Shown here: piece by piece, positions 6,097 through 9,129 of the stretch
Layout: every line of letters begins with the position of its first letter
How positions within the stretch are numbered: the stretch's first letter is position 1
Assembly (NCBI GenBank): GCA_002328625.1
Contig: DCVC01000368.1
Location: 1 to 9,129, forward strand
Source of the DNA: Bacteroidales bacterium UBA2198
GTDB lineage: Bacteria; Bacteroidota; Bacteroidia; Bacteroidales; VadinHA17
DNA: 9,129 bases
Direction of reading: 5' to 3'
Notes under the pieces: model-generated
What the model was told of the DNA's origin: nothing
The model's input: only the letters and a program-made list of their open reading frames with translations
The model's database searches: none
Position numbers and translations under genes: made by a program

Positions 6097-8211
6097 GTGG
6101 GAATATCATTCCATAAGAGTAAAAGGATACCGCTTCTCTTTCTTATCGGCATCGGGATTCCCTGCATGCTATTGGGCTATCTGGCTTTCCGCGGTATTCA
6201 GAATGATCAGGCATTGCTGGAAAAAGAGAAGCTGAATGACCATCGTAAAATTTTGGATCTGATTACCAGGTCGGTTGAGGAAAATATTCTCAAACTTGAG
6301 CGGGCTTTTTTATTTATCCTGGCAAAAAATCAGGATATCAATCAGCCCGACCTGATCCGGCCTATAGACAGCTTAAAAAAACAGAATCCTTTAGTGGAGG
6401 AGGTTTTCTTTTCTGTGAACTATGAGAAAATCTACTTCCCACTTGCAAAACTTTTGTTTCTTCCCGATGGAAGTACCCAATCATCTTCTTCATCTCCGAT
6501 TTCCACTCCTGAAAGAAAAGTACCTGCAGGACAGCAACTGGAATTTCAACAGAAAAAATACCGGCAGGCTCTTGCCATTTACGAGAAGGAACTTGAACAA
6601 ATTTCAAATCCTCAGATGAAAGGAGAGCTGCTTAGCTCTATAGCCAGAGTTCAAAAAAAATCAGCTCTTTTTCGGGATGCAATAAAAACATACGAAGCAA
6701 TTGCCCGGGACTTCAGCAACATTCAAACCGCCGGAGGAGTGCCACTGGGATTGGCAGCAGGGTCAGAAATCAGTTCTTTATCAAAAACAATAGGTGATAC
6801 TCTGACCGCCATAAAAACATCCATTGATTTATACAAAGATCTTGTTGACAGGAAATGGACCCTGGAAAGAGCTCAATATGACTTTTTTTCGCGGAATATA
6901 AAAGAATCAATTGATAGTATCCTATCTCATGCACCATTATCTGAACCAGTACAACAATACAATAGTCTCTTTTCAAAATTAAAAGCTGAGGAACAAGACC
7001 AAAGAAGTGTCACAGAGCGACTACTCACCTTCCAGGAGAATGCAGCAACAGATCTGAAGGCAAAAGTTCCTCTCAATATAGAAGAACCTCAAAGTTCAGC
7101 CAATCGGTTTACACTGGAAAGCGGAGCGCACACGTATCTTGTTGCATTATTGGGCAAAAACACAGGAAATGAAATCCAGGGACTCTTGCTTGATGCTGAT
7201 TATCTAAGAGATAGCATCCTGTACCAGGTGTTGCAGAGTAAAGTAAATTCCAAAACAACCGGGTGGATCGTAAAAGACAGGGACGAAAAAGCAATATTGA
7301 AGTCTGAAAACTCTCCTTCAGGTTCTTTAACCGTCAGAACAAATTTTGAAGGAGGATTTCCTCCATGGTTAGTCGAGCTGTATCAAAATGATCCTGATCT
7401 ATTTGAGACATTTATATTCTCACGAAGAGGGATTTATTTCTATATGTTTATTCTCCTTGCGGGTATCCTGATATTTGGTCTGGCACTGACCATAAGGACA
7501 GTTGCTCATGAACTTGAACTTTCAAAGATGAAATCAGATTTTGTCTCGACTATTTCCCATGAATTTAAAAGTCCGTTATCTTCAATCCGGCAGCTGGCAG
7601 AGATGCTTCAGACTGGCCGGGTGCCTTCAGAGAATCGCAGGCAGGAGTATTATGATGTTCTTGTAGAACAAAGTGAAAGACTTACTTTACTGGTAGATAA
7701 CATATTGGATTTCGCAAAAATAGAAGAAGGCAGGAAAAAATTCGATTTTCAGATAATTGATATAAGCTTACTGTTGAAGGAGATTGTATCAGTCATTCAG
7801 GACCAGGTGCGTCATAAAGATTTTGTAATTCAGGTGGAAGTGGAAGAGTCATGTCCAGCAGTTAAGGCGGACAGAGATAGTTTAACTCAGGCGATTACTA
7901 ATCTGATTGATAATGCGGTCAAATATTCCGGTGAAGCTAAGAATATAATCGTCAGGACATTTTCGGAAGGACAATATCTGATTATTACAGTCAAAGACTT
8001 CGGTATTGGTATCAAGAAGGAAGAAATTGATAAAGTTTTTGAACGCTTTTATCGTGGTGGGGATGAGTTGACGCGGACAATTAAAGGGAGCGGACTTGGA
8101 TTAACTTTAGTCAAGCAAATTGTGGAAGCACATCATGGTAAAGTTCTGGTTGAAAGCGAGCCGGGACATGGCAGCACTTTTTCGGTAAGGCTACCACTGG
8201 AAAGAAATTAA
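6097..8211 (+). CDS. Membrane sensor histidine kinase with large TPR-containing extracytoplasmic region
   Basis: This is a 704-residue protein. GTG 6097 is chosen because it lies just before the first membrane segment (about 11-31) and no in-frame ATG precedes that segment; no good Shine-Dalgarno is visible. Residues 32-445 face outside. Parts at about 35-140 and 345-432 resemble the two lobes of a Cache-like sensor (VEEVFFS; GWIVKDRDEKAILKS), and TPR-like helices lie at about 146-206 (QQKKYRQALAIYEKELEQI, FRDAIKTYEAIARDF). The second membrane segment is about 446-466. There is no HAMP or PAS domain: the HisKA helix follows at once, with phospho-acceptor His488 in TISHEFKSPL. The ATPase has an N box (NLIDNAVKY, Asn606), DFGIGIK (634-640), VFERFYRG and GSGLGL (664-669), so it should be active. 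It probably phosphorylates the regulator encoded at 8363. The ligand is unknown. The exported PD40 proteins nearby are possible partners. Confidence 0.93.
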   Translation: MGISFHKSKRIPLLFLIGIGIPCMLLGYLAFRGIQNDQALLEKEKLNDHRKILDLITRSVEENILKLERAFLFILAKNQDINQPDLIRPIDSLKKQNPLVEEVFFSVNYEKIYFPLAKLLFLPDGSTQSSSSSPISTPERKVPAGQQLEFQQKKYRQALAIYEKELEQISNPQMKGELLSSIARVQKKSALFRDAIKTYEAIARDFSNIQTAGGVPLGLAAGSEISSLSKTIGDTLTAIKTSIDLYKDLVDRKWTLERAQYDFFSRNIKESIDSILSHAPLSEPVQQYNSLFSKLKAEEQDQRSVTERLLTFQENAATDLKAKVPLNIEEPQSSANRFTLESGAHTYLVALLGKNTGNEIQGLLLDADYLRDSILYQVLQSKVNSKTTGWIVKDRDEKAILKSENSPSGSLTVRTNFEGGFPPWLVELYQNDPDLFETFIFSRRGIYFYMFILLAGILIFGLALTIRTVAHELELSKMKSDFVSTISHEFKSPLSSIRQLAEMLQTGRVPSENRRQEYYDVLVEQSERLTLLVDNILDFAKIEEGRKKFDFQIIDISLLLKEIVSVIQDQVRHKDFVIQVEVEESCPAVKADRDSLTQAITNLIDNAVKYSGEAKNIIVRTFSEGQYLIITVKDFGIGIKKEEIDKVFERFYRGGDELTRTIKGSGLGLTLVKQIVEAHHGKVLVESEPGHGSTFSVRLPLERN

Positions 8212-8215
8212 TCTA

Positions 8216-8334
8216 CAGTCTGCAGTCCACAGTCTTCAATTTGCCGACTGGCGACTGGCGACTGGCGACTGCCGACTGCCGTCTGGAGACTGCAGACTGC
8301 AGACTGAGGACTGGAGACTGAGGACTGAGGACTA
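8216..8334 (+). repeat. Heptanucleotide tandem repeat array (GACTGNN) with inverted CAGTC leader
   Basis: Starting at 8246, thirteen units with 7-bp period run without a break to 8334. Each is GACTG plus two variable bases, except GTCTG at 8281 and GACTA at 8330. The variable pairs run GC, GC, GC, CC, CC, GA, CA, CA, AG, GA, AG, AG. Before them, CAGTC occurs at 8216, 8223 and 8230, also with 7-bp period but in inverse orientation. The CAGTC block (8216-8234) can pair with 8288-8306 at 17 of 19 positions, so a large hairpin is possible in DNA or RNA. The array lies between the kinase stop and the regulator start. It is reminiscent of the heptameric STRR repeats of cyanobacteria, though this is probably not a cyanobacterium. 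Confidence 0.97.
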
Positions 8335-8362
8335 TCTAAAATTGCGATATAAACTGAGACAA

Positions 8363-9052
8363 ATGGAAAAGATACTTATCATAGAGGATGAAGAACGGAT
8401 ACTGATGGGGTTGGAAGATAACCTCAGGATTGAGGGGTACCTGGTTTCAAGCGCAACAGACGGATTGAAAGGATTTACCATGGCTAAGGAGCAATCCTAC
8501 GACCTTATCATTCTTGATATCATGCTGCCAAAAATGAATGGGTTTGAGGTCTGTAAACAACTGCGTCAAACCGGGATTACCACTCCTATTCTTATCTTAA
8601 CTGCAAAAAGTCAGGAGGTGGATAAAGTTCTCGGACTTGAGATAGGAGCAGATGATTACGTTACAAAACCATTCAGTCCGCGTGAACTTATTGCCCGGGT
8701 GAACGCTTTAATCAGAAGGACAAAACAAACTCAGCAGGCAATAGAACTGTCGAATTTTGGCGATGTGGAAATTGATTTCAAAAAGTACGAAGCGAAGAAA
8801 AGAGGGAGAACAATTAGTCTGACGGCGCTTGAGTTTACTCTGCTCAATTTTCTCATTAAACATGAAGGTCAGGTGGTCAGCCGTGATTCAATACTTGATA
8901 ATGTATGGGGTAATAGTGTGTATGTTTACCCTCGGACAGTGGATACGCATATTGCTAATCTACGGAAGAAAATTGAAGACGATCCGGAAAAGCCAAAATT
9001 CATTCTCGGTGTACGAAGTATAGGATATAAATTTAAGGCTGATCAGACTTGA
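8363..9052 (+). CDS. OmpR/PhoB-family DNA-binding response regulator, complete
   Basis: This is a 229-residue protein. ATG 8363 gives the normal family start MEKILIIEDE. An in-frame TTG at 8342 would add seven residues; GAGGA (8327-8331), formed by the end of the repeat array, lies ten bases before it, so use of that start cannot be excluded. The receiver domain has Glu8/Asp9, the phospho-acceptor Asp52 (LIILDIMLP), Thr80 (LTAKS) and Lys102 (VTKPF), so it should be phosphorylatable. The winged-helix domain (about 128-227) has SLTALEFTLLNFLIKHEGQV, SRDSILDNVWG, the recognition helix TVDTHIANLRKKIEDDP and a C-terminal hairpin ending GYKF. It lies 151 bp after the kinase gene, its probable partner. 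It is a clear paralogue of the regulator at 1-474. Its stop codon overlaps the first hexamer of the box at 9049, ahead of an expected downstream target gene. Confidence 0.95.
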   Translation: MEKILIIEDEERILMGLEDNLRIEGYLVSSATDGLKGFTMAKEQSYDLIILDIMLPKMNGFEVCKQLRQTGITTPILILTAKSQEVDKVLGLEIGADDYVTKPFSPRELIARVNALIRRTKQTQQAIELSNFGDVEIDFKKYEAKKRGRTISLTALEFTLLNFLIKHEGQVVSRDSILDNVWGNSVYVYPRTVDTHIANLRKKIEDDPEKPKFILGVRSIGYKFKADQT

Positions 9053-9092
9053 CCAAATCTTAACACAATATGCACAAAAGCTTCATGCATCA
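9049..9092 (+). promoter_or_regulatory. Tandem response-regulator-type boxes after regulator 2
   Basis: TTGACC (9049-9054, overlapping the TGA stop) and TTAACA (9060-9065) repeat with an 11-bp period. ATGCATCA follows at 9085-9092, 25 bp after the second hexamer starts. This is the arrangement seen at 484-536 and 3776-3819. It probably serves a gene beyond the right edge, most likely another TPR-PD40 protein (inference). Confidence 0.5.
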
Positions 9093-9129
9093 GAGTCATA
9101 GTAATAATATGTTTGTTCCTGTAAAATAA
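9052..9129 (+). repeat. 78-bp direct repeat, copy 2 (cut by window end)
   Basis: This copy is identical to 3779-3856 at 72 of 78 positions without gaps. Six substitutions are spread along the block, two of them adjacent near position 9075 and two near 9122. It reaches the last base of the window, so its true right limit is unknown. The two copies are 5,273 bp apart in direct orientation and bracket PD40 gene 2, the kinase and regulator 2. Confidence 0.95.

Noticed and set aside
5916..6167. 83-codon minus-strand frame between PD40 gene 2 and the kinase
   Set aside because: It spans the terminator stem, the candidate promoter and the kinase start; the product is AT-driven and has no family look.
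8216..8334. CRISPR array
   Set aside because: The period is only 7 bp with a pentamer core and two-base variable parts; there are no spacers of 25-40 bp and no cas genes.

Overview
The window carries an array of paralogous signalling genes. It holds two OmpR/PhoB-type response regulators (one cut by the left edge), one large membrane-bound histidine kinase, and two large exported proteins that combine an N-terminal TPR-like helical region with a TolB-like PD40 beta-propeller. A small type II toxin-antitoxin pair sits between them on the opposite strand. The DNA is fairly AT-rich, the two PD40 genes have good Shine-Dalgarno sites, and intergenic DNA is generous and repeat-laden. Tandem TPR-PD40 paralogues ending in a shared motif (VMENFLPK) suggest an uncultivated Gram-negative lineage of the Aminicenantes/Acidobacteriota or Calditrichota/KSB1 kind. 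That placement is an inference with low confidence.

Layout: 1-474 is the 3' part of response regulator 1. 484-560 is a regulatory region with three TTNACA-like boxes and a hairpin. 577-2658 is TPR-PD40 protein 1, followed by a strong intrinsic terminator. 2815-3347 (minus strand) is a RelE/ParE-like toxin with its antitoxin. 3348-3884 is a long intergenic region with two degenerate copies of a TCATCCTGAACGAAGTGAAGGATC-type interspersed repeat, a possible 29-codon ORF or gene remnant, and a conserved promoter-like block. 3885-5894 is TPR-PD40 protein 2, with a weaker terminator of similar sequence. 6097-8211 is the histidine kinase. 8216-8334 is a striking heptanucleotide repeat array. 8363-9052 is response regulator 2. 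The window ends in a second copy (72 of 78 bases identical) of the block found upstream of PD40 gene 2.

The regulatory block follows response regulator 1, precedes PD40 gene 2 and follows response regulator 2. It combines tandem TTNAC(A/C/T) hexamers with an 11-bp period and ATGCATCA 24-25 bp downstream. The simplest reading is a repeated cassette, kinase - response regulator - response-regulator box - exported TPR-PD40 protein, in which the regulators control the adjacent PD40 genes. A third TPR-PD40 gene is predicted just past the right edge and a kinase gene before the left edge. The kinase also has a TPR-like stretch in its extracytoplasmic region, so the exported PD40 proteins could act on it, but this is inference only. 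The 78-bp direct repeats lie 5,273 bp apart and bracket PD40-2/kinase/regulator-2, which would allow amplification or loss of the unit by recombination.
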